Below, one piece after another: positions 1-10,787 of a stretch of DNA of 64,000 nucleotides (position 1 is the stretch's first letter; each line of letters starts with the position of its first letter). The position numbers and the translations under genes are program-made. The notes below the pieces were generated by a model that saw only the letters and a list, made by a program, of their open reading frames with translations, did no database searches and was not told where the DNA came from. The DNA is taken from positions 62,001-126,000 of the forward strand of contig FMBT01000362.1 in assembly GCA_900095095.1 (NCBI GenBank), read 5' to 3'. This stretch comes from Fragilariopsis cylindrus CCMP1102. Taxonomy: Eukaryota; Bacillariophyta; Bacillariophyceae; Bacillariales; Bacillariaceae.

Positions 1-128
1 AAGATGCTAATAATCTAAATCTTAAGAAAAAAACGGAGCTTTCATGTAAAAAGTTAGGGATTTTACATTGATGGTTGACATATTATTTGTATATACTGTA
101 AAGTAAGGTAAAGTGACGTAGAGATATT

Positions 129-2748
129 CTATACGTATGATTGTGTAGAAGTTTTATCTTCGGAAAGCGAATACAGTTCTCCCCATTCTATCACATACGC
201 AGTGAATTCATCTTTCAATGAAATGTCATTGTTTTGCATAGTTGACATATCTGCTTGGGAAATGGTAGAATAGTCTGGATCTCCTCCTGTTGCAATATCC
301 AAGGTAGTTAGCATTTTGTAAGAATCGGTATAAGCAATTGGAATCCAACTCCCTGGCGAAGTACTTATCTCAATGTTGCTTGCCCTTTCTCCAGGTGCTG
401 AGGATGTATTGACGTCAAATCTTAACCCTGCAAAGTAGGGATATGCTCCCTTTGTATCGTTCTCTAGGACTGCAGAGATCCCTTCCTCTATCATCGACTT
501 GATAACACTCCCGGTTAGATCAATAGTAACTAACGACTGATCAGAGAAAAGAGCATTATCAATATCACTTTCTCCGAATTTACCATTGTCGATATCTCCT
601 GTACAAGTATCACCCTTTAACAACACAACATCAACACCAAAACTTTGATCATAAAGTCCCCACGCAACTAAACTGCAAACTTCACCACCGTGGACAACGT
701 CTTCAGCTGAACAAAATGAGCTCTCTGGTATACCAGGAATTAAGGCATGGCATATTCTTTTTGGTACCATAGCAAGTGTGGGTTCCTCATTCACATCGAT
801 AAAGTATTGAGTTGAGTACTCGTTGTCGGGAAGACTCCACCAGTTTTCCTCATTATTCTTCACGTAGTTGTAAAAGGCATCGGTTGTTCCAATATTCAAC
901 TGGGTCTTCCAATCATTGATAACATTTCCAAAGGAATAATATCCCATAGAACCACCTGCTAATGGTGCTGTAGTAACAACCTTGTAGAATCTTCTAGCAT
1001 TAATTGGTTCCCAATTGTCATCATCTCGAAGACCAGGATTGATTTCAATATTACTAATCCGTTCGGATGGCATCAAATTGGCTTCTACACTGTACCGTAA
1101 ACCTGCAGCGTATGGATACGATTCAGGAGTACTAGATGGTCCACCATTAAAGGATGACGAAACTGCTTCGGTTAGGATATTGACAAGATCAGCTCCAGAC
1201 ATTTCAACAACGACGAGTTCGTTCGCTGCTATTGCATTCTGAATATCACCAATTTTCAGATCTGGCCTTAGAAGAGATTTCTGACAAACTCCAGAATTGA
1301 TCAAAGCAATATCACCTGACATGGTAGTATTGATCATTGACTTTGCAACAAGATTACAAAGTCTACCTCCCTGCCGTACTTCTTCTGAATCGTCACCAGT
1401 ACAATCCCCCTCTCCCGGATACAATTCACTACAAATATTCATCGGCATATCTCCGATTACGGTATCAGGACTTTCACTAGAAATTTTTGGATAATTCTTA
1501 CTAAAACTTTCATCACCATTCGAAGAGGGAGCAATTAATAGAAAGTAGCACGGAAGAATAACCGCAAGTGCTACAAGAACAAGACCAACCAACATGATGA
1601 TCAACCACCACATCTTCTTACTTCGTTTTGTTTTTGCCATAACAACACCATCATTATTATGACTAGCAAGTTCAACCGTCTCCATTTCTTGACCTTCCTC
1701 ATCGTTATTATTCATGAGGATACCATCAACTACCTTTGCTTTTTCGACCCCACCTCCGTTTTGGAAATTGGTATCCGTGTTAGCCATTACTACTGATTTT
1801 GTTGGTGATTTGTTAGTTGACTTCTTCCTGATGTTGATATCTCTGCTGTTGTCTCCGTTGGCAGTAGCAGTGGTAGTAGATGAGGATCTTGTGGTAGGTT
1901 TATGAGATTTCCTTCGATGAGAACTACTATTATTATTACCGTTCGTGGTATTGGATCTTAATGATCTGCCTGTATCTAACTTGCTGTTGCTGATGCCGGT
2001 ACAACTCTGTCGACGACTACTGCTACTATTATTATTACCGTTCGTGGTATTGGATCTCAATGATCTGCCTGTATCTAACTTGCTGTTGCTGATGCCGGTA
2101 CAACTCTGTCGACGACTACTGCTACTATTATTATTACCGTTCGTAGTATTGGATCTCAATGATCTGCCTGTATCTAACTTGCTGTTGCTGATGCCGGTAC
2201 AACTCTGTCGACGACTGCTGCTACTATTATTATTACCGTTCGTAGTATTGGATCTTAATGATCTGCCTGTATCTAACTTGCTGTTGCTGATGCCGGTACA
2301 ACTCTGTCGACGACTGCTGCTACTATTATTATTACCGTTCGTAGTATTGGATCTTAATGATTTATTATCTGCTTTGATTTTCTCTTCCTTTGGTTGTGGT
2401 AGATCAGTCACTTTCTTTCCAGTCGTCGACGTCGAGGCAGTCTTTTTCTTTTCCTTCTTCTTTGCTGATGATGATACCTTCTTTTGATTCTTTGCACTTC
2501 CACCAAACTCTTCGATATGATCGGTGGGTGTTTTTAGACTATCCGTATTTGTGTATACTCCTCCTACATTTTATTTTTATAATTTTAAATGGCGTTTCGT
2601 TTATACTGTATGTGAGTGACTTATTATTATCACATTGACGACGATGGGACTAGCATACGCAACAAACACAACAATCGACGTAATCATTAGCGAACTAAGA
2701 CTTACCTAATCCTTCTTCGTTACTACCTAATTCTTCTTCGATCGTCAT
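129..2748 (-). CDS. Membrane-anchored protein with two 5'-nucleotidase C-terminal domains and 33-residue N-terminal repeats
   Basis: Two exons are proposed: 2748-2706 and 2563-129, about 825 residues. The long frame has no ATG before its upstream stop. A GTAAG donor at 2705 and a TAG acceptor at 2564 join it in phase to a short exon starting at ATG 2748; ATG 2904 in the same exon frame is an alternative. A basic, Ser/Asn-rich N-terminus carries four 33-residue repeats and a partial fifth. A single membrane segment (WWLIIMLVGLVLVALAVIL) lies at about residues 330-355. Two copies of a domain resembling the 5'-nucleotidase C-terminal (substrate-binding) domain follow, each with the PYxAGLR, ER-SNIEI and Y-K-V/L-TT blocks. 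The N-terminal metallophosphatase domain that normally carries catalysis is absent. The topology suggests a cytoplasmic repeat tail and lumenal or extracellular domains. A binding role is inferred; nucleotidase activity is not supported. Confidence 0.75.
1937..2360. repeat. 99-bp in-frame tandem repeat, four copies plus a partial
   Basis: Copies begin about 99 bp apart (ttcgtggtattggatct or its variant at 1942, 2041, 2140, 2239 and 2338). Each unit encodes 33 residues and keeps the frame. Copies differ at only a few positions, such as gtggta/gtagta and ctacta/ctgcta, so the expansion is recent or homogenised. The unit is rich in Ser, Asn and Arg and lies wholly inside the cytoplasmic tail of the nucleotidase-like protein. 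Confidence 0.95.
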
Positions 2749-3579
2749 TACTAATATACTAATACCAGTTGCTAAAGATCCGTTCCGTTGTATTTTATGA
2801 TTGTAGACAAGTGAGTTTTCCAAATTTGGATTTACAGTACGCACTTGCTTAACGTTGCAATGTACGAGTTGTCGTGTGATTCTAGATTTTTCGCTTCCTA
2901 ACATACTTTACCATCATGTATGATATCAAAAGTTACGTGAAACAATCATGAATGTCATCAACTTCAGAAATTCGATGTAACCTTAATTAATTGAAAGATC
3001 AATCGAACATAAAGTAATTCCTAAAAAGAACAATTGAGATAGATACGGTAAACAAACAAAATAAAAAGTCACGAAAGCGGTTCGTCGTTACATAAAAATC
3101 GGTTGGGCCTCCTTTTTTAAATCAATGGTGTATCAATTTACGATTATTGATGTATTACGTTAGTACATAGGTTATGAGTACATTTTCACAGCAACATCCT
3201 TTCCTTTCCCCCCATTCACTTGATGTAAGCTCTGTTGGAGCTTAATCTATCTCCTTTGTTATAGATGGAAACTATAATAAAGACTGCTCGTTCCAAAAGA
3301 ATTTGCTACTGACCATTCCAACTTACCGTGGAGCTGCCATTCAATGTGAAACTCACCTGGGAGTGGAATATGAATGCAAGATAGCTGCTGCTGCTATGAT
3401 CACACTTCTGATTTCAATGATTATCTCCTACAAGGAATTTAGTACTCTTCTTTACCATTGATGAGCATGTATCTGCAAACCCAAAGCATTTTGAATGTCT
3501 AATTGCTTGGCTCACTTCACCAAGCTATAACTGAGTGACTCGTTTGTCATCAACACACAGGCCACCTAAGTGATCATGA

Positions 3580-4690
3580 TCTCTATTATAATATATTACA
3601 TACATTGTGTACCCCCAAATTTGTCAGCAACTAACCAATAAATCCGAAGAATCCTGCCTCAGCTCTGTATGTACCAACTACACAAAAACAAAGTGTATGG
3701 GATAATTTCACTGATGGTGAATATGTTGAACCATCGGATGGCAACCAAGATTATTCAAGAAGTCATGGTCTGGTATATAACGCAGACCCTCATACAAAGA
3801 AACGGAGTTAGATGGAGAGGAATTGGATAGCAAAGAATTTATAGAAGGAGAAGGATATGTCTATGCAACAGATGCAACAAACATGTTAAACTCCCCCAAT
3901 GCTCATCTGGCTCTCCACAATAATGGTGACCTTAATGGTGGCATTTTATTGTCTACCTTGGTGCAAGCAGACAAGAAAAGTAACAAACTGATTGTTGGTT
4001 GTTGGGTATTGCCAGTGACGTCATGTATTGCTCATGTGGTAAACACCCATTCAATGCTTTGAAGGAAGATGGTAATAATAGTTGTGCTTTGATAATGTTA
4101 CCAGGGGATGACAATCAAATCAAGAAGTTTAGAAGAATGGGTGGTGGTGGTACCAGGGTGTATACATGCCATCCAGCATATTCACTTGATGAGATTCTTG
4201 TTTTGCATGAAGATGTTTTCATTTTAAATATCAAGGATCTACCAGCAAAATAAACTGAAATAAGTAAGGATCTTGATCCACTCAAAACCAATGCAGAGAA
4301 GAAAGCAACAAGAGCTGAATATTATAACAGTGCTGAGGGCAAGGAGGTGAGAGATAAATATTATAACAGTGTCTAGGACAAGGAGACGAGAGATAAATAC
4401 TATTATAGTGTCAAGGGCAAGGAGGTAGGTGAGAGCTAATCACAAAGACAGTGACTTCTGCAAGAAGAACAGAGCTCAATATAACATAATGAGGAAAGCC
4501 AATAGAAGAGCCAAGAGTGCTGCAGCAAAAGAAGGCCAAGATTGAGGCGAGGCTGATAGTGACAATGTTTTCCTTTCATACGTAACGTCATCAGATTTTT
4601 TTGTAAAAACCATTAACAACAACAGAGAAGCTATTGCATTATTATCTGGTAATGATTCTGCTGGTGCTGCTATCATCTGGGAATCCATCT
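3580..4690 (+). pseudogene. Decayed coding region of unknown family
   Basis: Fragments with coding-like composition run along the plus strand in more than one frame (about 3823-4062, 3999-4253 and 4551-4692). Together they look like the relic of one longer gene, clearly broken in several places. A 13-residue periodicity (Y-Y-N-S...GKE) is visible near 4314-4433. The last fragment ends in a motif like half of a TPR (NNREAIALL...AGA). I do not recognise the parent family and cannot say whether it was a host gene or part of a mobile element. Confidence 0.4.
4314..4433 (+). repeat. 39-bp tandem repeat, three diverged copies
   Basis: Units begin at 4314, 4353 and 4392, exactly 39 bp apart, each with the core gataaatattataacagtg. 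The length equals 13 codons and the reading is of the Y-Y-N-S...GKE type, so the repeat was once in frame. It lies in the decayed coding region. Confidence 0.8.
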
Positions 4691-5580
4691 TAAATTGAAA
4701 TATACTATCAATGGAAGTAAACTTGCTACAGTTTTTGGTAGTTGTAAAATTCTAAAGAAAAATAGCTATATGCATAAATTATACTATTATATTATTATAT
4801 TCTATTTATTCATGATATTTGCATCATATTATATTGTGTATTAGAAGATACAGTCCTACTACTAGTCTCTAGAAAGGTTGATCTCACTAACTACTGTACA
4901 TAGTACAAGAAGTACTTTCATTTTGGCCACGGGGCACACTTTCAGTCGTGATCATACTTCAATCTGACGTACTGTAAAAAATGATGATTCATTATAAATA
5001 GGGTAGATCGATGCAAAATACCGTATATATCCGAGTTTTAACGGACTACAACATGCATTTAACGGACTACAACATGTGTATGTGAATATTATTATCTACT
5101 TTATATCGAATATATGGCTTACTCAAATTATTTGCAATGCAGCACGAAAAGACCGCGCAGGAAGTATGAGCAAAAAGCATTTATCTCAAGAAATATTACT
5201 GCTGTAGTAGAAGCAACGTTAAAGTACTTCCGAGTATCTATCCCGAATAAACAGCAAGAATATCGAAATCAACCTAGACCCAAAGCGATAACCACCATTG
5301 TTATTTATTATTTACAACATCGCATACTGATATCGCTCTAGTCAACATTCAAAATTCAACATTTGTCATTCGTTCGCCACTAACGCACCCACGATGCAAG
5401 AGAGATGATAGCAGATAATAGCTTTCGATAATTACTACTTCATAATACAGTATAGTATTGGATAGACAGTGAGCAACAGAAAACGACAATCAATAAAACT
5501 ATACTATAGTAGTAGATCAGAAAGGAAAAATAAAGAACAAAAAAGGAAAAAAGCAAAAATGTAAGACAATACAATCAATC

Positions 5581-7026
5581 ATGGCAACATCCAGAGAGAA
5601 GAAAGGAGTGATACCGATGGAATCACATCATGACCAATTATTTTCTGCTGATAATAAACGAACTCGAAACGTAAACACTGTTTGGAAAAGTCCATTTGAG
5701 TTCTCATCATCAAGTGCTGGACCCGGTCCTACGAAAAAGACAAAGGTAAAGAATAACGATGGTACGACGACCACCACAAGAAATACCAAAAAGAAATCCA
5801 ATGGACGCCCTCCGAGAAGAGATTCTTCTGGTACTGGAAAGACGAAGTCTTCCACCTCCTCTTCAAATGTTACAGAAGGAACAAGATCATCCTCAATAAT
5901 ATCGATGAAGCAGAACAATAACAAGAACAGGAAAACGAAGAAGAAAAGTAAAAAGAGAAACAACAACAACAAGCAAATGGAAGAAGACATGCCAATCACA
6001 AAAGATTCACTCCTAGAAAGTACTTTTACCACAAGTACTACTCCCCCCTCACCCATGACTGATTGGGACAATAGTGTTAGTGTTAGTGGCGATGGAGATG
6101 ACTCATATTTAGTAGACTTAGAGGGAGGAGGAGAAAATGATTCACCACCTTTAAAAAGTCAGTTTCGTTCAATAGAGGACGACGATAATGGTGTTGGTGG
6201 TGATGATGATGATTCCAAAGATGATGATGAAGAAATAGATAATTCATTGTCGTTTTCTCTTACGCAGATGATTAGTAATTCTATTTTGTTTCCGACGACG
6301 ATGATGCCAAAAACAACAACAAAAGATGGAAAACCCCGATCGGCTTATGATAAAGATGCGGAATGGTATTGTGGTAGTGACAGTGATAGTAATATGATGG
6401 ATTCGATACGATCTGATGGATCTAGTGTACTAAGTTTATTTCGAAAACCTAAAGAAAAGAATAAGACGACGATGATGGACATGGGCAACGAATTATCAAT
6501 AACAGATCTATTTTCAATCAATAATGATCAAGATGGATTATCAGAACCTAGTATGGATTTATCTATCTTACTAGGTAAGGATGAAGAATCAGGAAACAAT
6601 ATCGATGGAGAAGTGTCTATCACCATTTCACATAATAATAATAATGACAACAGCAACAACAACAGCAATGTTATACCGGCAATGCAATCAGAATCACTTC
6701 AGATTGTTCCTATGAATGAGCTGCTAGCGGATATAGAAAATGATGATGATGATGAAAATTCATCATGGTCGAATTCGAATTCGACAAATGAAAATGGAGT
6801 GTCATTGCTGGTTGATGATGATGATGGTAACAACATAAGAAACGATGATATTTTTTCTTTCGACACATTTAATCCGGAAGAAGAAGAAGGAAAGAATAAT
6901 GAACAAGAATCACCAACCTTTCTGGAGAAGATTACATCCAAGAATTCCGTGCGATCGGCATTTGTCGTTTTGGGTCTGACAGGTGTTGTTGATATTATTC
7001 TCTTGGGTTTATTTTTGACCCATTAG
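5581..7026 (+). CDS. Acidic low-complexity protein with a C-terminal membrane anchor
   Basis: A single uninterrupted frame of 481 residues starts at ATG 5581. Residues about 1-145 are basic and Ser/Thr/Lys-rich with lysine-rich clusters that could act in nuclear or nucleic-acid contacts. The middle is dominated by Asp/Glu and Asn tracts (for example GDDDDSKDDDEE) typical of disordered regions. The last 25 residues are hydrophobic (SAFVVLGLTGVVDIILLGLFLTH) and end the protein, a tail-anchor arrangement. No signal peptide or catalytic motif is visible. Function is unknown; a disordered tail-anchored protein of the ER or an outer organelle membrane is the most that can be inferred. Confidence 0.7.
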   Translation: MATSREKKGVIPMESHHDQLFSADNKRTRNVNTVWKSPFEFSSSSAGPGPTKKTKVKNNDGTTTTTRNTKKKSNGRPPRRDSSGTGKTKSSTSSSNVTEGTRSSSIISMKQNNNKNRKTKKKSKKRNNNNKQMEEDMPITKDSLLESTFTTSTTPPSPMTDWDNSVSVSGDGDDSYLVDLEGGGENDSPPLKSQFRSIEDDDNGVGGDDDDSKDDDEEIDNSLSFSLTQMISNSILFPTTMMPKTTTKDGKPRSAYDKDAEWYCGSDSDSNMMDSIRSDGSSVLSLFRKPKEKNKTTMMDMGNELSITDLFSINNDQDGLSEPSMDLSILLGKDEESGNNIDGEVSITISHNNNNDNSNNNSNVIPAMQSESLQIVPMNELLADIENDDDDENSSWSNSNSTNENGVSLLVDDDDGNNIRNDDIFSFDTFNPEEEEGKNNEQESPTFLEKITSKNSVRSAFVVLGLTGVVDIILLGLFLTH

Positions 7027-7084
7027 ATTTTACCATTAGTTTTAATAACAATTTATAATATATGTAATTTTTGGAATGATATAA

Positions 7085-7118
7085 CTGTAATTGTAATTGT
7101 AATTGTAATTGTAATTGT
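7085..7118. repeat. TGTAAT hexanucleotide microsatellite
   Basis: About five and a half copies of TGTAAT lie in the 3' flank of the acidic tail-anchored protein gene. Confidence 0.9.
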
Positions 7119-7189
7119 TTATTAATATTGTTCAAACCACTTATTATGAGTACACTGTAGAATGGTTAATACGTTACATTCTGGATTAT

Positions 7190-8866
7190 TCAAGCATATC
7201 TTGATTCAGTTATTGGTTCATCGTCAGCATAATGATTCCATTTGTAGAATTTTTTCAATTTGATGTGACGAAACATATCTCCGTATGTTGAAAATCTACC
7301 TGTAGGTGGTTCAGCTTGTTGTCTGGACCAAGGAAGGGTGAAATTGTATATTGTTGTATTGTTTTGAACTTCAAGTAACGTACTTCTCCAGATATTTATC
7401 TTTTCGGCCTGTCTCCTATTAATTTCAAATTCAGAACCATCTGATCGTACGTGTTGTACGCCTGCTGATACATTCGTGCGTAGATCGCATTCCCATGGCT
7501 TGGCTCTACCTGTAAAATGAAAATAATCTCGATACGGCGCCGCCAATTGACCTAACGGAAAGCACGAATACGATCCGAACGGATTTGAATCAATCTTTTC
7601 TAAATAAACATCTCCTCCATTTTTAGGACTAGACCAGTGCTCAATCTCTGGTCCAATTATTATTGAAACATTCCTTTTGACGTACTTAACCCAGTAATAG
7701 AGTAACCCTTGGTCAGCAAAGACTGCATGCCAATCCCATACTGTTAGTTTTGTGCCATTCAATGGTCTCCAATAGTCTGGTGGAGTTATCTTATGACCCC
7801 ATCCCTATTATTTATATTATTACGGAGTTTGCGTAAGAAATAGAAATTTAAAACACACGGATGCAAACACATTTAAGAAAAAACGCATCTACCCCCTATC
7901 TATCTTTCTTTCTCTTACCTCGACTTTGTCCCAATGTGGCCACGGTAAAGTTAATGCCTTTTCTTCCTTCCTACGAATTTCACGTTGTAACTGTTTCCAG
8001 TCATCATCGTTTGGTTTCATCATAAAGAATCCCGCATTTGCAGCCTCTCCTCTCCATGCAATGATGACATTTTCCTTTAACAGCGGTACCTTATTGGTAT
8101 CTGTTGGATCAGACAATTCGAACATGTAATCCATATTGCATAATGGCATTACGTCAGCATCAATAAACAATACTCGACTATATTCTGTCATCTGTAATAT
8201 TCGAAATTTTTCCTGAACAAGCGCATAAAAGCATTCATGATAACTTGATCTCATTTTAGGCAAATATCGAATCTTTATACCGTTGTCGATAAGCATATTT
8301 TCCTCCTCGAATGGTAAAGTTCGGGCATCTGTAGATTCCGACATTTGAATCATAACAACAATATCGGCGACAGATCCAAATTTCTTCAACCTCCTTGCTG
8401 AAACAACGGTATTGTATAGAAAACCTTTATATCCAGGTTTTTCTTCACTGCAACCCGAAACTAAAAATGCATAGGCCCATTTCCTCTTCTGACTTCTTGG
8501 AGGGTGATCAATGGTAGCATGCATATTGACATCGATGTCGGTAGTTGTATTTGAGGTTGATATAACAGCATTATTATGGTGGTGTACAGTAGTAATTATT
8601 TTTGCGTCATTACTTATATTTGTTCTTCGAAGAGTACTACTGGATTGCGATGATTGCACATTTAAATGTCGACGACGATGGGGTGCCGCCAAAAAGTGAA
8701 TAGGAGAAGTGACTTTGTTAACATCATCCTTTTGAATACATGAGAAGAATGTCCTCAAGAGATGATAATGGAAGAATAAAGCAGATAATATAAAGACAAG
8801 AAGTATACGTCTGATTGAATTCACTCGTCTTGGTAACAATCGTATACTAGTAGTATCCCACATCAT
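7190..8866 (-). CDS. GT8-type (glycogenin-like) glycosyltransferase, type II membrane protein
   Basis: Two exons (8866-7919 and 7804-7190) are joined across a 114-nt intron with a GTAAGA donor and an ATAG acceptor, in phase 0, giving about 520 residues. A short basic N-terminus is followed by one hydrophobic segment (ILLVFILSALFFHYHLL, residues about 20-37), fitting a Golgi type II anchor. The catalytic domain starts near residue 125 (AYAFLVSGC) and contains GFLYNTVVSARRL and the metal-binding FIDADVMPL near residue 233, then NAGFFMMKP. These are the GT8 hallmarks: a DxD motif for Mn2+/UDP-sugar binding and the NAG loop. It probably transfers a sugar from a nucleotide-sugar donor; the acceptor cannot be read from sequence. 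Two ATG codons start the frame in tandem. The 5' end is duplicated just upstream (see separate entry). Confidence 0.85.
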
Positions 8867-8970
8867 TCAGTAGGACTACCTTCTGTTTATAGTATACGCC
8901 TGATTGAATTCACTCTTCTTGGTAACAACTGTATATTAGTAGTATCCCATATCATTCAATACCTTCTATT
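8803..8970 (-). repeat. Direct duplication of the glycosyltransferase 5' end, creating a possible 22-codon uORF
   Basis: The stretch about 8803-8885 (start codon and first 21 codons of the GT8 gene plus some leader) recurs at about 8893-8970 with roughly 90 percent identity. On the minus strand the upstream copy gives a frame from ATG 8955 to TAA 8887 reading MIWDTTNIQLLPRRVN and so on, almost identical to the true N-terminus, and stopping after 22 residues. If transcription starts upstream of both copies, this frame precedes the real start by only about 20 nt. Confidence 0.85.
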
Positions 8971-9265
8971 TGTTAAATCGAAGTACTTCATGTTGCGTTT
9001 GATATCTCGAGGTCGGTATCATAAGCAATAATGTTGGTGTTATTCGGCAAAAAGTGAGGGAAAAAGTATTGGCCCACCTTGCGCGTTAAAAATAGTAGCC
9101 GTTGCTCTTTACGTCGTAGCCGTTGCTCAACACAACAATTTACCAATGAAACATACCGCTGGGATAGATTATTAAAAAAATTGTTAGTTTTTTCCGTCTT
9201 CTTTTTCAACTTGGAATGAATACAATTAAAAAGTATCGAAATTGTAAGCAAAAAAGATAACGAAG
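8971..9265. promoter_or_regulatory. Divergent intergenic region between the GT8 gene and the Asn/Cys-rich protein gene
   Basis: About 300 bp separate two divergent genes, so both promoters must lie here. No TATA-like element or motif could be assigned with confidence. It contains two near copies of gtagccgttgctc at about 9098 and 9116. Confidence 0.4.
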
Positions 9266-10787
9266 ATGAAGTTTTTCAGTATTAGTTTGTTACTCCTATG
9301 CATGGCTTCTCCCGTGATCGGCGCATTATTTGATGGGTCTATCCCAGCTGAATCCAAATTGGCTCAAAAGCTTTTGGGAAAATCTCGTCAGCTAGAGAAC
9401 AATAACAACTACAATTCTTATTAGTAAGTTTTTGTCAAGTTTTGTATACAAATCCCAAATGAATGTTGCTCTGTCAAGTTTGGAAAAAGTAATCATTTAT
9501 TATAGCTCGAAAATACGCAGTTGATATTATCCTCAAGGCTAATCAAATCGTTCTTCTTGTCCTTTCTCCCTTACCTTAATAAAACTCAATATATAGTTCG
9601 TGGATCGGTACCTCTGCATTGAAATTCGACGGGTGTGCTTCAATTCCTATGTTTGAAAGAGATGAAGGTCTTAGTAGCAATCTCGTTGCCAAGTTCAAGC
9701 TTTGTCCAAATAATAGCTGTGGATCTTGCCGTAATGCTGGCGAATATATTGTAGAGATGAGAGAATTCGTTGAAACCTACCAGGAAGCATTACAGGAAGC
9801 CAACGAGTACGAATGTGAGAACGCCAATTATATGTGTGAAAATAGTTGTCAAAACGGTGGATACCAATACAACAATAATTACAATTATGGTGATAATGCC
9901 GATGCCAATGGAGGTCAAAACTACAACGGTAATTACAACAACAACAACAACAATGGTGAAAACAATGGTGAAAACAACGAAGAATACTGTGTATACCAAT
10001 GTCTAATGGCCGAAGGAAAAGACTACTGTATCGAAAATGAAGGTGGAAATGATATGGATCTAAATGAGTTCGCTGAATGCCAACCCATGAATGAGGAAAA
10101 TGGCAACAACAACAACAACAACAATAACTACAATGGTAACACCAACTATCAAGTGTACTACACTGGAGCGTACTGTACCTCAAAAGGGGTATTTGCAGGT
10201 GTCTTCATGGACTCAACTTGCACCAAACAAGCTCCATCTGGAACGTACGGTGAGTTTTTGTCCCACTTACTACCATTCAAGTAACAACTAAATTCACTAC
10301 TATACTATGTTTGATTGCTCACCTCTTTGTGTTTGTGTTTGTGTTTGTGTTTGCTTGTATGTTAATAGAGTTACAAAATTACGGATACAGCCTTCCTACG
10401 CAACCATTAGTGTCGTCCACTTGCATGTCTTGCAGCGCAAATAACTACAACAATAACGGCGATAATAATAATAATAATAATAATAACAACAATGGAGGAA
10501 TTTCAGAAGTTTGTGAAGACCTCTACGAACAAGCTGTGAAATGCGAAAAGAATGTTGCCGGGGCCACCTATAAGGATACTAGTGGATGTGAGATGATCCA
10601 TAATATCCTTCCTAAACTCAACAAAGCAATGAATAACATTAGATCTCCTAGTGCTGATAAAGTTGCTGCCTGGACGTTCGGTATTGGATTTTTTGCACTA
10701 GCTGGATATCTATTTACGTTGCACAGAAAAGTTGTAAAAGACAAGCTGGAGCTACTAGTAGACTCGACGGGATATAGTTCGGCTTAA
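9266..10787 (+). CDS. Secreted or type I membrane protein, Asn- and Cys-rich, unknown family
   Basis: Three exons (9266-9423, 9597-10249, 10369-10787) with GTAAGT and GTGAGT donors join in phase to about 409 residues. The protein opens with a clear signal peptide (MKFFSISLLLLCMASPVIGA). The body contains spaced cysteines (LCPNNSCGSC, ENANYMCENSC, CVYQCLMAEGKDYC, STCMSCSAN) interrupted by long Asn/Gly/Tyr tracts encoded by AAC/AAT runs. One membrane segment near the end (WTFGIGFFALAGYLFTLHRKVV) is followed by a short basic tail. This implies an extracellular or lumenal disulphide-bonded domain and a single C-terminal anchor. The architecture resembles diatom secreted or cell-surface proteins of unknown function. 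No enzymatic motif is visible. Confidence 0.85.
10328..10352. repeat. GTTTGT microsatellite in an intron
   Basis: About four copies of gtttgt lie in the second intron of the Asn/Cys-rich protein gene, just before the acceptor at 10368. Confidence 0.85.

Larger units (their letters stand above)
2905..5580. other. Gene-poor stretch with a decayed coding region
   Basis: No convincing intact gene lies here. The middle (about 3580-4690) holds broken coding-like segments described separately. The rest is AT-rich with short chance frames only. The 75-codon frame at 5114-5341 has no domain, signal or composition that supports it. Confidence 0.6.

Noticed and set aside
1937-2360. Regular repeats resembling a CRISPR array
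   Set aside because: The units abut with no unique spacers, keep a coding frame and lie inside a eukaryotic gene.
1945-2487. 180-codon Leu-rich plus-strand frame
   Set aside because: It is the opposite-strand shadow of the 33-residue repeats; its periodicity is that of the 99-bp unit.
5628-6071. 147-codon Phe/Leu/Val-rich minus-strand frame
   Set aside because: Shadow of Lys/Asn/Asp codons in the acidic tail-anchored protein gene.
9695-10183. 162-codon Cys/His-rich minus-strand frame
   Set aside because: Shadow of the Asn-rich exon: AAC runs read as Cys/Val on the other strand.
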